A DNA stretch of 64,000 nt from Ectobacillus antri (GTDB lineage: Bacteria; Bacillota; Bacilli; Bacillales; Bacillaceae_G). This document shows positions 19,880 through 29,776 of the stretch, piece after piece; position 1 is the first letter of the stretch; the number at the start of each line of letters is the position of its first letter. The stretch covers positions 1 through 64,000 of the forward strand of contig NZ_RIAV01000003.1 in NCBI RefSeq assembly GCF_003852715.1. Direction: 5' to 3'. Below the pieces are notes generated by a model. The model was not told where the DNA came from, searched no databases, and was given only the letters and a program-made list of their open reading frames with translations. The position numbers and the translations under genes were made by a program.

Positions 19880-20854
19880 ATGCTTGAGCAAGGCCTGTTT
19901 ATTACAATCGGTTTAGCGTTTTTAATCGCGGTTGCTTTATCGCCCATTTTCATTCCGTTTCTACGTCGTTTGAAGTTTGGACAAAGCATCCGCGAAGAAG
20001 GACCGAAATCCCATCAAAAAAAGACTGGCACACCAACAATGGGTGGCATCGTTATCTTTTTATCACTCATGATTACAACTATATTAATGGTTGCCAAATT
20101 TGGTAAGTTAAACACAGAAACATATTTGTTATTATTTGTTACATTTGGATATGGCTTAATCGGATTTTTAGATGACTTTATCAAAGTTGTAATGAAACGT
20201 AATCTAGGGTTAACTTCTAAACAAAAGCTTGTCGGGCAAATCGCGATTGCTATTGTATTTTTCCTATTTTATAAGATGTACGGATTTGCCACTGATTTGC
20301 GAATACCAGGCACCGATATCAGCATAGAATTAAGCTGGGGCTATTTTATTTTCATATTATTTCTGCTTGTCGGTTCATCCAATGCAGTAAATCTGACGGA
20401 TGGACTAGATGGATTGCTAGCTGGTACATCTGCAATTGCCTTTGGAGCATTTGCGATGTTGGCGTATTATCTGGGGCATTATGAAGTAGCTATCTTTTGT
20501 ATGGCTGTAGTAGGTGCCGTTCTTGGATTTCTTGTGTTTAATGCGCATCCTGCAAAAGTGTTTATGGGAGATACAGGGTCTTTGGCTCTTGGAGGTGCGA
20601 TTGCTGCTGTTGCCATTTTAACGAAGCTTGAGCTTCTTTTGGCTATTATTGGTGGTGTATTTGCACTAGAAACACTTTCGGTTATCATACAAGTTATTTC
20701 GTTTAAAACAACAGGCAAGCGTGTATTTAAAATGAGTCCGCTTCATCACCATTATGAATTGAGCGGCTGGTCTGAATGGCGAGTGGTTGTTACATTTTGG
20801 TTTGTCGGTTTATTATTTGCAATGTTAGGAATCTATATTGAGGTGTGGATGTAA
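19880..20854 (+). CDS. mraY: Phospho-N-acetylmuramoyl-pentapeptide transferase MraY
   Basis: MraY transfers phospho-MurNAc-pentapeptide to undecaprenyl phosphate on the cytoplasmic face, making lipid I. The 324-residue protein has ten predicted membrane segments. Conserved loops are intact: [13 protein letters not shown] (about 42-54), [10 protein letters not shown] (about 172-181), [11 protein letters not shown] (about 229-239) and HHHYE near 290. ATG 19880 follows GGAAGGAG. The stop is immediately followed by the TTG start of murD, which suggests translational coupling. Confidence 0.97.
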   Translation: MLEQGLFITIGLAFLIAVALSPIFIPFLRRLKFGQSIREEGPKSHQKKTGTPTMGGIVIFLSLMITTILMVAKFGKLNTETYLLLFVTFGYGLIGFLDDFIKVVMKRNLGLTSKQKLVGQIAIAIVFFLFYKMYGFATDLRIPGTDISIELSWGYFIFILFLLVGSSNAVNLTDGLDGLLAGTSAIAFGAFAMLAYYLGHYEVAIFCMAVVGAVLGFLVFNAHPAKVFMGDTGSLALGGAIAAVAILTKLELLLAIIGGVFALETLSVIIQVISFKTTGKRVFKMSPLHHHYELSGWSEWRVVVTFWFVGLLFAMLGIYIEVWM

Positions 20855-22204
20855 TTGAAAAAGATTAGTGGGTATAATGGGAAAAACGTATTGGTATTAG
20901 GGATAGCAAAAAGCGGATATGCGGCAGCAACGCTGTTACATAAGCTGGGCGCTCATGTAACAGTCAATGATTATAAGCCGTTTGAAGAAAATCCAATGGC
21001 ACAGGAGTTAAATCGTTTAGGCATGGAGGTAGTGTGTGGTCATCATCCTCTTTCATTGCTTGACGGAACAGATTTAATTGTAAAAAATCCGGGTATTCCT
21101 TATACAAACGTCTTGCTGCAAGCAGCATTACAAAAGGATATTCCAATTATTACAGAAGTAGAATTAGCTTATGAAATTTCAGAAGCACCTTTTATCGCTA
21201 TTACAGGTTCTAATGGAAAAACAACAACTACTACACTTATTTTTGAAATGCTGAGAGAAGGACAGAAAAAACCAATTATTGCCGGTAATATCGGTACAGT
21301 CGCTTGCGAGGTTACGCAAGAAGCAAAACCTGATGAGCATGTAGTCATTGAATTATCTTCATTTCAATTGATGGGAACTCGAGTTTTTCGTCCGAAAATT
21401 GCTTTGTTTTTAAATTTATTTGAAGCCCATTTAGATTATCATGGGACAAAAGAAGAGTATGGACGAGCAAAAGCAAATATTTTCAAAAATCAAAATGAAA
21501 CAGATTATAGTGTAATTAATGCTGAGGACCCAGAAGTAATGAAGCTTGCAGCTTCTACCAAAGGGAAAAAAATATATTTTTCAACTAAGCAATCGTTGCC
21601 CGATGGCGCTTGCATACAAGATGGTCAACTCATCTTCCGTGGTGAGCCTATCATGTTTATTCAAGACATTGCACTTCCAGGTGAGCATAATTTAGAAAAT
21701 ATTTTAGCTGCAGTAAGTGCAGCGAAGCTTGCCGGTGTAAGTAACCCAGCCATTCAGCAAGTATTAAAAACCTTTACCGGTGTAAAGCATCGCTTGCAGT
21801 ATGTAGCGACTGTGAACAATCGTAAATTTTATAATGATTCGAAAGCTACGAACATATTGGCCACACAAAAGGCTTTATCTGCTTTTGTACAGCCTGTTGT
21901 TTTGCTAGCTGGTGGATTAGATCGAGGCAATGAGTTTGACGAACTCGTTCCATATTTACAACATACCAAAGCGATGGTGCTATTCGGGCAAACGGCTGAG
22001 AAATTAGCTAAAGCAGCATATACTGCCGGTATAAAAGCGGTTAAAGTCGTCAATAATCTCGAACAAGCTGTACAGGAGGCATATAGGCTATCAGAAGAAG
22101 GAGATGTTGTTCTGTTGTCGCCTGCATGCGCGAGTTGGGATCAATTTAAGACTTTTGAAGACAGAGGAGACATGTTCATACAAGCCGTGCATAAGCTAGT
22201 ATAA
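20855..22204 (+). CDS. murD: UDP-MurNAc-L-alanine:D-glutamate ligase MurD
   Basis: MurD adds D-glutamate to UDP-MurNAc-L-Ala with ATP. The 449-residue protein has the P-loop [14 protein letters not shown] near 114-127 and the family C-terminal block [19 protein letters not shown] near 419-437. The start is TTG 20855, directly after the mraY stop, with GAGGTGTGG upstream; no ATG fits better. It precedes spoVE by about 25 bases. Confidence 0.96.
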   Translation: MKKISGYNGKNVLVLGIAKSGYAAATLLHKLGAHVTVNDYKPFEENPMAQELNRLGMEVVCGHHPLSLLDGTDLIVKNPGIPYTNVLLQAALQKDIPIITEVELAYEISEAPFIAITGSNGKTTTTTLIFEMLREGQKKPIIAGNIGTVACEVTQEAKPDEHVVIELSSFQLMGTRVFRPKIALFLNLFEAHLDYHGTKEEYGRAKANIFKNQNETDYSVINAEDPEVMKLAASTKGKKIYFSTKQSLPDGACIQDGQLIFRGEPIMFIQDIALPGEHNLENILAAVSAAKLAGVSNPAIQQVLKTFTGVKHRLQYVATVNNRKFYNDSKATNILATQKALSAFVQPVVLLAGGLDRGNEFDELVPYLQHTKAMVLFGQTAEKLAKAAYTAGIKAVKVVNNLEQAVQEAYRLSEEGDVVLLSPACASWDQFKTFEDRGDMFIQAVHKLV

Positions 22205-22229
22205 ATGAGCGGTTGTGAGGTGTTGTGTA

Positions 22230-23327
22230 TTGCCAACGAAAAAAGCCCCGGATTTCATTATTGTGGTGGCGACATTGCTTTTGTTGACGGTAGGTATGAT
22301 TATGGTATACAGTGCCAGTGCCGTATGGGCGACGTATAAGTTTCACGATTCCTTTTTCTTTGTGAAACGTCAGTTGCTTTTTGCTGGCGTTGGAATTGTT
22401 GCAATGGGGTTTATTATGCGGATTGATTATTGGTTTTGGAGGCAACATGCGAAAACCATTTTGCTTATTTGTTTTGCTCTCTTAGTGCTTGTATTAATCC
22501 CTGGGGTAGGGATGGTACGTGGCGGTGCACGGAGCTGGATCGGTGTAGGTGCGTTCTCAATTCAGCCATCAGAGTTTATGAAGTTTGCTATGATTATCTT
22601 TTTGGCAAAATTTTTATCTGAACGGCAAAAGGTGATTACCACGTTTAAGCGCGGATTGGGGCCATCTTTAGGAATTGTGTTTATTGCATTTGGAATGATT
22701 ATGTTGCAACCGGATTTAGGAACGGGAACTGTTATGGTTGGAACTTGTGTTGTGATGATTTTTGTAGCCGGCGCCAGAATGATGCATTTTGCTGTACTCG
22801 GTATGATAGGGGTGGGTGGGTTTGTAGCGTTGATCGCTTCAGCTCCTTATCGCATGAAGCGAATTACATCTTATTTAGACCCATGGTCTGACCCGCTTGG
22901 AAGCGGATTTCAAATCATTCAATCGTTATACGCAATTGGGCCTGGTGGTTTGTTCGGTCTTGGTCTTGGACAAAGCAGGCAAAAATTTTATTATTTACCT
23001 GAACCGCAAACGGACTTTATTTTTGCTATTTTAGCAGAAGAGCTTGGATTTATAGGAGGTTCGTTTTTATTGTTGCTGTTCAGCTTGTTATTATGGAGAG
23101 GGATTCGCGTTGCTTTAGGAGCCCCGGACCTGTACGGAACATTTTTAGCAGTTGGCATTGTAGCTATGATTGCTATACAAGTTATGATTAATATTGGTGT
23201 TGTTACTGGACTGATGCCGGTAACAGGTATTACTTTGCCGTTTTTAAGCTATGGCGGTTCGAGCTTGACATTAATGCTCATGGGTGTAGGTGTGCTTTTA
23301 AATATAAGCAGACATTCTCGTTATTAA
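22230..23327 (+). CDS. spoVE: Stage V sporulation protein E (SEDS glycosyltransferase)
   Basis: SpoVE is the SEDS peptidoglycan polymerase paired with SpoVD for cortex synthesis, a relative of FtsW and RodA. The 365-residue product has ten membrane segments and the SEDS signatures WIGVGAFSIQPSEFMK (about 106-121), QPDLGTGTVMVG and TGITLPFLSYGGSS near the C terminus. I prefer TTG 22230 with GTGAGGTG upstream; GTG 22215 would add five residues. A hairpin follows immediately, and the next gene is murB; in related genomes murG stands in between. It is assigned SpoVE and not FtsW because of its place and close similarity to B. subtilis SpoVE. Confidence 0.93.
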   Translation: MPTKKAPDFIIVVATLLLLTVGMIMVYSASAVWATYKFHDSFFFVKRQLLFAGVGIVAMGFIMRIDYWFWRQHAKTILLICFALLVLVLIPGVGMVRGGARSWIGVGAFSIQPSEFMKFAMIIFLAKFLSERQKVITTFKRGLGPSLGIVFIAFGMIMLQPDLGTGTVMVGTCVVMIFVAGARMMHFAVLGMIGVGGFVALIASAPYRMKRITSYLDPWSDPLGSGFQIIQSLYAIGPGGLFGLGLGQSRQKFYYLPEPQTDFIFAILAEELGFIGGSFLLLLFSLLLWRGIRVALGAPDLYGTFLAVGIVAMIAIQVMINIGVVTGLMPVTGITLPFLSYGGSSLTLMLMGVGVLLNISRHSRY

Positions 23328-23355
23328 GCCCTGCTTGCAAAGCAGGGCTCTTCTT
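23327..23355 (+). terminator. Hairpin after spoVE
   Basis: AGCCCTGCT (23327-23335) pairs with AGCAGGGCT (23341-23349) and is followed by CTTCTT, a weak T-run. It overlaps the last base of the spoVE stop. Confidence 0.7.
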
Positions 23356-23437
23356 AATAGAGCTACATTTGTAGTCATTGTAAAGTCTAATGTCAATCAT
23401 GAGTTAAAGTAGCTATCTCTTCATCTAGGTAACAACA

Positions 23438-23466
23438 TTGACAGTGAAGCCTAAACAAAGTATCTT
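23438..23466 (+). promoter_or_regulatory. Probable sigma-A promoter of murB
   Basis: TTGACA (23438-23443) and TATCTT (23461-23466) are 17 bases apart. The spacer 23356-23593 otherwise holds a second TTGACA without a good -10 and no trace of murG. The promoter fits murB being read separately from the murE-spoVE block. Confidence 0.55.
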
Positions 23467-23593
23467 AATTGCATTGACAATAATATCTGTTATAAATAAA
23501 TCAACTTTTACAAGATGAGCATCTTGTTGTCGTATAAACACTAGGTGAATATCATGCATAGTATATTGAAGAACTCATATGGGGGAGAGCAAC

Positions 23594-24502
23594 ATGGAAC
23601 AATTGGTAAAGGAATTGCATGAAAGAAATGTCGGGAAGATATTAGTAAATGAGCCTTTGGCGCGTCATACAACAATGAAGATTGGCGGACCTGCGGACAT
23701 TATGGTTATTCCTAATAGTACAGAAGGTGTACTAAATACATTAGAGCTTGTAAAACAGCACGGTACAAAATGGACAGCAATTGGCCGTGGTTCTAACCTC
23801 CTTGTGTCTGATAAAGGAATTGAGGGTGTTGTTATTAAACTAGGAGAAGGTTTGGATCATCTAGAAGTAGAGGGGACGAAGGTAAGCGTAGAGGGGGGGT
23901 ATCCCCTTATTAAATTGGCTACTCTACTAAGCCGTCAAGGGTTGGCTGGTTTAGAGTTTGCTGGCGGTATTCCCGGTAGTGTCGGAGGGGCTGTATATAT
24001 GAACGCAGGGGCCCACAAATCGGATATGTCTGAGATTGTGACACGTGCACTGGTTATGTTTGAAAATGGAGATGTAGAATGGTTAAATAATAAGGAATTG
24101 GAGTTCTCTTATCGTACATCTGTCCTTCAAAAGAAGCGTCCTGGCATTGTGCTGAAAGCAGAGTTGCAGCTACAGGAAGGAAATCGTGATGAAGTGTTTG
24201 CGCGCATTCAACAAAACAAAGATTATCGTCGCGACACACAGCCGTGGAATTATCCATGTGCAGGAAGCATTTTCCGTAATCCTCTTCCGAACTATGCGGG
24301 CAATTTAGTGGAAAAAGCAGGATTAAAGGGATATAAAATTGGGGGAGCGCAGATTTCTCCTATGCACGGCAATTTTATTGTGAATACAGGAAATGCAACA
24401 GCGCAGGATGTGTTGGATTTAATTGCATTCATTCAGCGCGAGATTAAAGAAAAGTTTAATGTAGAAATGCATACAGAAGTTGAAATCATTGGAAGACAAT
24501 AG
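23594..24502 (+). CDS. murB: UDP-N-acetylenolpyruvoylglucosamine reductase MurB
   Basis: MurB reduces UDP-GlcNAc-enolpyruvate to UDP-MurNAc with FAD and NADPH. The 302-residue protein has the FAD-binding [13 protein letters not shown] (about 61-73) and [23 protein letters not shown] split around 120-142, the catalytic Ser in CAGSIFRNP near 227 and the C-terminal Glu in [11 protein letters not shown] 23594 follows GGGGGAGAG; an ATG 15 bases upstream is less well placed. It is flanked by a promoter upstream and a strong hairpin downstream, so it may be a one-gene unit here. Confidence 0.96.
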   Translation: MEQLVKELHERNVGKILVNEPLARHTTMKIGGPADIMVIPNSTEGVLNTLELVKQHGTKWTAIGRGSNLLVSDKGIEGVVIKLGEGLDHLEVEGTKVSVEGGYPLIKLATLLSRQGLAGLEFAGGIPGSVGGAVYMNAGAHKSDMSEIVTRALVMFENGDVEWLNNKELEFSYRTSVLQKKRPGIVLKAELQLQEGNRDEVFARIQQNKDYRRDTQPWNYPCAGSIFRNPLPNYAGNLVEKAGLKGYKIGGAQISPMHGNFIVNTGNATAQDVLDLIAFIQREIKEKFNVEMHTEVEIIGRQ

Positions 24503-24542
24503 GTTCATATGGGTAAAGATATGATATAATATAATAAAAAGA

Positions 24543-24578
24543 AAAGAACGGCATGTACCCACATGCCGTTCTTTATGT
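24543..24578 (+). terminator. Terminator between murB and divIB
   Basis: A perfect 14 bp stem (24543-24556 with 24561-24574, loop ACCC) ends in TTT ATG. The ribosome binding site of divIB starts about 17 bases later. It would reduce read-through from murB. Confidence 0.8.
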
Positions 24579-24602
24579 ACATCGGTTAGGGGAGGACCCA
24601 GT

Positions 24603-25367
24603 ATGGAAAATGGGAAAATAATTCAATTAGAAGACCGCGTTCCGAAGCTTAAGCTTCAAAAACGCAAAAAAAGCAATCGCCGACTGATTTTATACATATC
24701 AATTTTGTTTCTGCTGGTGCTATTTTTGATTTACTTTCGCTCCCCTTTTAGCAACATAGGTAGTATAACAGTCAAAGGAAACCACTATATGACGAAACAA
24801 CAGGTATTAAAGACGGCAGGGATAACCCTACAATCCAGCTATTTTCGAGTAGTACCGGAACAGGTGGAAAAGAAGTTGAAGGAGAAAGCAGAAGTAAAGC
24901 ATGTTGTTGTAAGCAAAATTTTACCTAATAAAATTGATATTCATATTACAGAATATAAAACAATTGGTTTTTTACAAACGGAAAAGGGACCTATTCCCCT
25001 TTTGGAAAACGGACAAACTATGCCTGCTGTAAAAAATAAAAAATTACCTGTGGCTGCTCCTCTTCTTGTAGACTTTTCAGAAAAAGAAAAATTAGTTCAG
25101 TTATCAGAAGAACTGAAGTTATTATCTGATAGTGTGTTTCGGTCAATATCAGAAATTAAATATACCCCTAAAGGGGCAGATGCCTTGCATGTTACGCTAT
25201 ATATGAATGAAGGCTATGAGGTCAGTGCGACGATACAAGACTTTGCAAAGCGCATGGAGGCATACCCGCTGATTTTGAAACAAGTCAAATCTGGCTCGAA
25301 AGCCCGCATTCATTTAGATGTAGCGGCTTATATCGAGTATATAAATGAAGGAGGAGCAACGCCGTGA
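24603..25367 (+). CDS. divIB: Cell division protein DivIB (FtsQ homologue)
   Basis: DivIB is a bitopic divisome protein that stabilises FtsL and DivIC. The 254-residue product has a basic cytoplasmic tail, one membrane segment (about 28-45), a POTRA domain starting at SPFSNIGSITVKGNHYMT (about 48-65) and a beta domain. ATG 24603 follows GGGGAGGA. The stop overlaps the GTG start of the next gene. Confidence 0.95.
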   Translation: MENGKIIQLEDRVPKLKLQKRKKSNRRLILYISILFLLVLFLIYFRSPFSNIGSITVKGNHYMTKQQVLKTAGITLQSSYFRVVPEQVEKKLKEKAEVKHVVVSKILPNKIDIHITEYKTIGFLQTEKGPIPLLENGQTMPAVKNKKLPVAAPLLVDFSEKEKLVQLSEELKLLSDSVFRSISEIKYTPKGADALHVTLYMNEGYEVSATIQDFAKRMEAYPLILKQVKSGSKARIHLDVAAYIEYINEGGATP

Positions 25368-26056
25368 AAATAAAAGGCTATTATGCCTTGCTGTCGCTTG
25401 TATGTCTTGTTCTTGGTTTTATGATTGCTTATTCTTACTCTCTTACCGCTAAGAGAGAACCACAGAAACAACGCGATAAGCAATGGGATCGTGAATATGA
25501 ACTTCGTTCGAGTTTAATTAGGCAAGAAAAAGCGAACGCAACGCTTGAAAAAAAAGTGGTGAATCTACAGAAAAAAGTTCGAGCTGAGGAGCAAAAGCTA
25601 GGAGACCAACAGAAACAATTCTCTGATGCGGTAAAAGAAGTGGAAGAATTACGCATGTACTTAGGGAGAGTAAAAGTGAAAGGAGCCGGGATAGAACTTA
25701 TCTTAGCAGACGCTACAAAAATACCCGGTGATAAAAATGTGAATAACTACCTTGTCCATGATGGCCATATTCAAATGGTATTGAATGAATTGTATGCATC
25801 AGGGGCAAATGCAATAGCCATTAATGGTCAGCGGTTGACAGCACATTCATTTGTTACCTGTATTGGTCCTGTAGTAAATGTGAATGGGACTGAACACCCG
25901 GCTCCTTTTATCATTACAGCACTGGGAAATAGTGATGTATTATCAAAAGCCCTTAATATAAAAGGTGGCGTAATAGATAGATTGCTACGCGATAATATTT
26001 CAGTAAAACTACAAACCAAATCTGACCTTACCTTTGAACGATATTATGAAAAATAG
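25364..26056 (+). CDS. ylxW: DUF881 family membrane-anchored protein YlxW
   Basis: The 230-residue protein has one N-terminal membrane segment (about 6-24), a coiled coil (about 38-95) and an extracellular DUF881 domain with VNNYLVHDGHIQMVLNELYASGANAIAINGQR split around 125-156. GTG 25364 overlaps the divIB stop (GTGA). Members of this family sit between divIB and sbp-ftsA in many Bacillus genomes; the function is unknown, and a role near the divisome is only inferred from position. ylxX next to it is a paralogue. Confidence 0.85.
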   Translation: MKIKGYYALLSLVCLVLGFMIAYSYSLTAKREPQKQRDKQWDREYELRSSLIRQEKANATLEKKVVNLQKKVRAEEQKLGDQQKQFSDAVKEVEELRMYLGRVKVKGAGIELILADATKIPGDKNVNNYLVHDGHIQMVLNELYASGANAIAINGQRLTAHSFVTCIGPVVNVNGTEHPAPFIITALGNSDVLSKALNIKGGVIDRLLRDNISVKLQTKSDLTFERYYEK

Positions 26057-26070
26057 GGTTGGTGAAAAGA

Positions 26071-26760
26071 ATGAATAGAAAAGTTGGTAGCTTTACACTC
26101 ATCGCTTTTATCGTAGGGCTTATGTTAGCTGTTCAGTATAAGGCCATCCAACAACCGGATAAACAAGACACAAGAAGTGAATGGCAGCTCAAAGAGAGCC
26201 TAAAAACTGAGCAAGAGTTACAAGTAGAACTTTTAAAGGAAGTACGCCGGCAGGAAGAGAGATTATCTGCTTACGAAACAAAGATTGCTGGTAGTAAAGA
26301 GCAAGCGTTGCAACAGACTTTAGCTGATTTACGAGAGCAAGCTGGTTTAACAGATATAACAGGAGAAGGTATTGTGTTAGAGCTCAGACCCCTTTTTACA
26401 GAAGAGTCTGCCGTAGTTTCGCCGCAGTTGCTACAAAGATTAATCAATGAACTAAATACATACGGGGCAAGTGCAATACAAGTTGCGAATGAGCGCCTTG
26501 TTGTTACGAGTGCTGTGCGAGATGTAAACGGTAGGGTGTCAGTAAATAACACCCCACTTCCGTCCTTACCATTTGAAATTCGTGTAATTTCTGAAAACGG
26601 ACAAAGGTTATATGACAGAATGAAGGTCTCATCTTCATTCGACCATTTTGCAATTGATAATATTGAAATGATTATGTCAAAACCTCCGGAAGTAACGGTG
26701 AAAAAATATGATCATACGATTCGAACAAATTTTATGAAAGCAGAAAGTGAGGAGAAGTAG
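26071..26760 (+). CDS. ylxX: DUF881 family membrane-anchored protein YlxX
   Basis: This is the second DUF881 protein, 229 residues, with one N-terminal membrane segment (about 7-23), a coiled coil (about 34-90) and the same C-terminal domain (LLQRLINELNTYGASAIQV near 119-137). ATG 26071 is chosen because GGTGAAAAG precedes it; TTG 26059 and GTG 26062 are in frame. Tandem paralogues suggest they act as a pair. The function is unknown. Confidence 0.84.
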   Translation: MNRKVGSFTLIAFIVGLMLAVQYKAIQQPDKQDTRSEWQLKESLKTEQELQVELLKEVRRQEERLSAYETKIAGSKEQALQQTLADLREQAGLTDITGEGIVLELRPLFTEESAVVSPQLLQRLINELNTYGASAIQVANERLVVTSAVRDVNGRVSVNNTPLPSLPFEIRVISENGQRLYDRMKVSSSFDHFAIDNIEMIMSKPPEVTVKKYDHTIRTNFMKAESEEK

Positions 26761-26761
26761 G

Positions 26762-27106
26762 ATGTGGCTGCCACTAATTGCTCTTATTATCGGTGCCGCG
26801 TTGGGACTTAGTTCTGACATCATCATTCCTGAGCAATATGCTAGTTATTTATCCATTGCTCTCTTAGCGGCGTTGGATACTCTTTTTGGCGGGATACGGG
26901 CACACTTGCAAAATATGTATGATGAAGGGGTTTTCATTTCAGGATTCTTTTTTAATATAATCTTGGCTGCAAGTTTAGCTTTTCTGGGAGTACATCTTGG
27001 TGTAGACTTATATTTAGCGGCAATCTTCGCTTTTGGAGTGAGATTGTTCCAAAACATCGCTGTAATTCGCAGGTTAGCTTTAGCGAAATGGATGGGAACT
27101 AAGTAA
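26762..27106 (+). CDS. sbp: Small basic protein Sbp (DUF1290)
   Basis: The 114-residue protein has four predicted membrane segments and belongs to the DUF1290 family, encoded just upstream of ftsA-ftsZ in Bacillus. The core segment LLAALDTLFGGIRAHL (about 36-51) is diagnostic. ATG 26762 lies just after the ylxX stop with GAGGAGAAGTAGG upstream. No biochemical role is established. Confidence 0.9.
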   Translation: MWLPLIALIIGAALGLSSDIIIPEQYASYLSIALLAALDTLFGGIRAHLQNMYDEGVFISGFFFNIILAASLAFLGVHLGVDLYLAAIFAFGVRLFQNIAVIRRLALAKWMGTK

Positions 27107-27107
27107 A

Positions 27108-27170
27108 TATAAGAAAAATATTGTTGCAAAAAAAGGGAAATGTATGGCAACGTTGAATATTTTTCTTATA
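27108..27170 (+). other. Long inverted repeat in the sbp-ftsA spacer
   Basis: TATAAGAAAAATATT (27108-27122) pairs perfectly with 27156-27170, and the next bases GTTGC (27123-27127) pair with GCAAC (27147-27151). The foot is A/T-rich and is followed by AAATAG, so it is a poor terminator. It may be an RNA stability or processing element, or an operator, ahead of ftsAZ. Confidence 0.5.
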
Positions 27171-27239
27171 AATAGAAAGCGATAATTGTTGTTCAATAGA
27201 TGTGTTCGTATGTTATAAATAAGAAGGAGGTGCCACAGT

Positions 27240-28511
27240 ATGAACAGCAATGAAATGTATGTTAGTCTTGACATCGGTACGTCCCATGTTAAAGTTATCA
27301 TTGGTGAGATGGTCAATGATACCTTAAACATTATAGGCGTTGGAAATGTAAAATCAAACGGTTTGAAAAAAGGCTCCATCGTTGACATAGATGAAACTGT
27401 ACAGTCTATTAAAAAAGCAATTGAGCAAGCTGAGCGCATGGTAGGCATACCGATTGAGCGCGTTGTAGTGGGAGTAGGCGCCAATCAAGTTCAACTGCAT
27501 TCTTGTCACGGAGTTGTCGCTGTATCGAGCGAAAATCGGGAGATTGGAAATGAAGATGTACAACGTGTACTTGAAGCTGCACAAGTTGTTTCCATTGCAC
27601 CAGAGCGTGAAATCGTAGATGTCATTCCAAAACAATTTATTGTGGACGGTTTAGAAGAAATTAATGATCCGCGTGGTATGATTGGAGTACGCCTTGAGAT
27701 GCAGGGCACTTTGGTAACGGGTACAAAAACAATGCTACATAATTTACTTCGCTGTGTAGAAAGAGCTGGATTAGAGATTTCTGATATTTGTTTGCAGCCT
27801 TTAGCTGCTGCAAACCTTGCCCTTTCTAAGGATGATAAAAGTATGGGAGCAGCGCTCATTGATATCGGCGGTGGCTCAACGACATTTGCTGTGTTTCAAG
27901 AAGGAGAACTAACAGCAGCCAGCGTGGTGCCTATAGGTGGCGACCATATTACAAAAGATATCGCAATTGTTTTAAAAACGTCTACTGAAAATGCAGAGCA
28001 AATTAAGTTAAAACATGGACATGCTTATTACGATACAGCTTCTGAAGAAGAAGTGTTTACTGTGATTGGTATGCACGAGCAGCGTGAACAGCATTCACAG
28101 GTGGAATTAGCTGATATTATTGAGGCACGTCTTGAAGAAATATTACTATTAGTGAGACAAGAGCTATATCGTCTAGGTATCAAGCACTTGTCGAACGGCT
28201 ACATTATCACAGGCGGTGTTGCTTCTTTGCCAGGAATTGTTGATTTGGCGCAAGAGGTTCTTGAAAACAATGTTCGTGTTGCAACTCCTGATCATATTGG
28301 AGTACGTGAACCACAGTATACAACAGGTGTCGGTTTAATTAGAAGCGCACATCAAAAAGCAAAGCTACGCGGAAAAGTACAGGAGATTCCAGAGGCTTTT
28401 GAAAGACGTTCACCGGTTCCTGTTCCGCAACCCAAGGCTAAGCCAAAACCTCGCGAAGAAGAACGGATGGTTTCTAAGGTTAAGAAAGTCTTCCGCTATC
28501 TGTGGGATTAA
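27240..28511 (+). CDS. ftsA: Cell division protein FtsA
   Basis: FtsA is the actin-like protein that tethers FtsZ to the membrane. The 423-residue product starts with the phosphate-1 motif SLDIGTSHVKVIIGE (about 8-22), has the 1C domain, the phosphate-2 motif ALIDIGGGSTTFAVF (about 205-219) and the adenosine motif TGGVASLPGI near 322. The C-terminal amphipathic helix SKVKKVFRYLWD is the membrane target. ATG 27240 follows AAGGAGGTG. ftsZ follows after 39 bases. Confidence 0.97.
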   Translation: MNSNEMYVSLDIGTSHVKVIIGEMVNDTLNIIGVGNVKSNGLKKGSIVDIDETVQSIKKAIEQAERMVGIPIERVVVGVGANQVQLHSCHGVVAVSSENREIGNEDVQRVLEAAQVVSIAPEREIVDVIPKQFIVDGLEEINDPRGMIGVRLEMQGTLVTGTKTMLHNLLRCVERAGLEISDICLQPLAAANLALSKDDKSMGAALIDIGGGSTTFAVFQEGELTAASVVPIGGDHITKDIAIVLKTSTENAEQIKLKHGHAYYDTASEEEVFTVIGMHEQREQHSQVELADIIEARLEEILLLVRQELYRLGIKHLSNGYIITGGVASLPGIVDLAQEVLENNVRVATPDHIGVREPQYTTGVGLIRSAHQKAKLRGKVQEIPEAFERRSPVPVPQPKAKPKPREEERMVSKVKKVFRYLWD

Positions 28512-28550
28512 AGATTGAATGAAAAATGAGGTTCTAGGGGGATTTTAATT

Positions 28551-29678
28551 ATGTTAGATTTTGATATTACTCATGACCAATTAGCTAACATCAAAGTAAT
28601 AGGTGTAGGCGGTGGCGGCAACAACGCTGTAAATCGAATGATTGAGCACGGTGTGCAAGGTGTTGATTTTATTGCAGTGAATACGGACGCACAAGCTCTG
28701 AATTTATCTAAAGCAGAAATTAAAATGCAAATTGGTGGAAAGCTTACACGAGGTCTTGGTGCCGGTGCAAATCCAGAGGTAGGAAAAAAAGCAGCTGAAG
28801 AAAGCAGAGAGCAAATTCAAGAAGCTTTGCGCGGAGCTGATATGGTATTTGTAACAGCCGGTATGGGCGGAGGCACAGGTACAGGAGCGGCTCCTGTTAT
28901 TGCACAAATCGCAAAAGAGCTTGGTGCTTTGACTGTAGGTGTTGTAACACGTCCGTTCACATTCGAAGGGCGTAAGCGTGCTAATCAGGCGCAATCAGGT
29001 ATTACAGCATTTAAAGAAAATGTGGATACTTTAATCGTAATTCCAAATGACAGATTGCTTGAAATTGTAGATAAAAATACACCTATGTTAGAAGCTTTCC
29101 GTGAAGCTGATAATGTACTGCGCCAAGGTGTACAAGGCATTTCTGACTTAATTGCAGTACCAGGACTTATCAACCTTGATTTTGCGGACGTAAAAACAAT
29201 CATGTCTAATCGCGGTTCTGCTTTAATGGGAATTGGTATTGGAACTGGAGAAAATCGTGCTGCTGAGGCTGCAAAACGTGCAATATCCAGCCCGCTATTA
29301 GAAACATCTATTGACGGGGCACAAGGTGTATTAATGAATATTACCGGTGGTGCTAACTTAAGCTTGTACGAAGTGCAAGAAGCTGCGGACATTGTCGCGT
29401 CTGCATCTGATTTAGAAGTGAACATGATCTTTGGTTCTGTTATTAATGAGAGCTTAAAAGATGAGATTGTTGTTACCGTAATTGCAACTGGATTTGATGA
29501 CAGTGTGACGGTACAACCTCCAAAACCGCTTGTAAGACCAACGGTTGCAGCTACAGCACAAGCTGTACCACAACCCAAACCACGCGAGGTAAAACGTGAG
29601 GAGCCTGTAGTAGATCGTAATCCACAAGTAGAAGATATTGATATTCCGGCTTTCTTGCGCAATCGTCGCAGAAGATAA
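28551..29678 (+). CDS. ftsZ: Cell division protein FtsZ
   Basis: FtsZ is the tubulin-like GTPase of the Z-ring. The 375-residue product has the GTP-binding [11 protein letters not shown] (about 19-29), the tubulin signature [10 protein letters not shown] (about 104-113), the T7 loop with NLDFADVK (about 205-212) and the conserved C-terminal peptide [14 protein letters not shown] that binds FtsA, SepF and others. The linker before it (about 318-360) is short and rich in Pro, Val and Lys. A terminator follows, then the sporulation promoter of spoIIGA. Confidence 0.98.
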   Translation: MLDFDITHDQLANIKVIGVGGGGNNAVNRMIEHGVQGVDFIAVNTDAQALNLSKAEIKMQIGGKLTRGLGAGANPEVGKKAAEESREQIQEALRGADMVFVTAGMGGGTGTGAAPVIAQIAKELGALTVGVVTRPFTFEGRKRANQAQSGITAFKENVDTLIVIPNDRLLEIVDKNTPMLEAFREADNVLRQGVQGISDLIAVPGLINLDFADVKTIMSNRGSALMGIGIGTGENRAAEAAKRAISSPLLETSIDGAQGVLMNITGGANLSLYEVQEAADIVASASDLEVNMIFGSVINESLKDEIVVTVIATGFDDSVTVQPPKPLVRPTVAATAQAVPQPKPREVKREEPVVDRNPQVEDIDIPAFLRNRRRR

Positions 29679-29684
29679 AGAAAA

Positions 29685-29716
29685 ACGGGTCCATTAGGGC
29701 TCGTTTTTTTCTTTTT
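29685..29716 (+). terminator. Terminator of ftsA-ftsZ
   Basis: ACGGGTCC (29685-29692) pairs with GGGCTCGT (29697-29704) using two G-U pairs, loop ATTA, followed by seven T. Confidence 0.75.
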
Positions 29717-29776
29717 CTACCTTTCTGACATAATCTCCTTCAAAATAGCAAAATAACAAAAAACTTATAACACAAA

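Noticed and set aside
28985-29662. A 225-codon open frame on the minus strand
   Set aside because: It lies wholly antisense to ftsZ, is low in complexity (Ser, Thr, Ile) and has no ribosome binding site. It is a shadow of ftsZ codon use.
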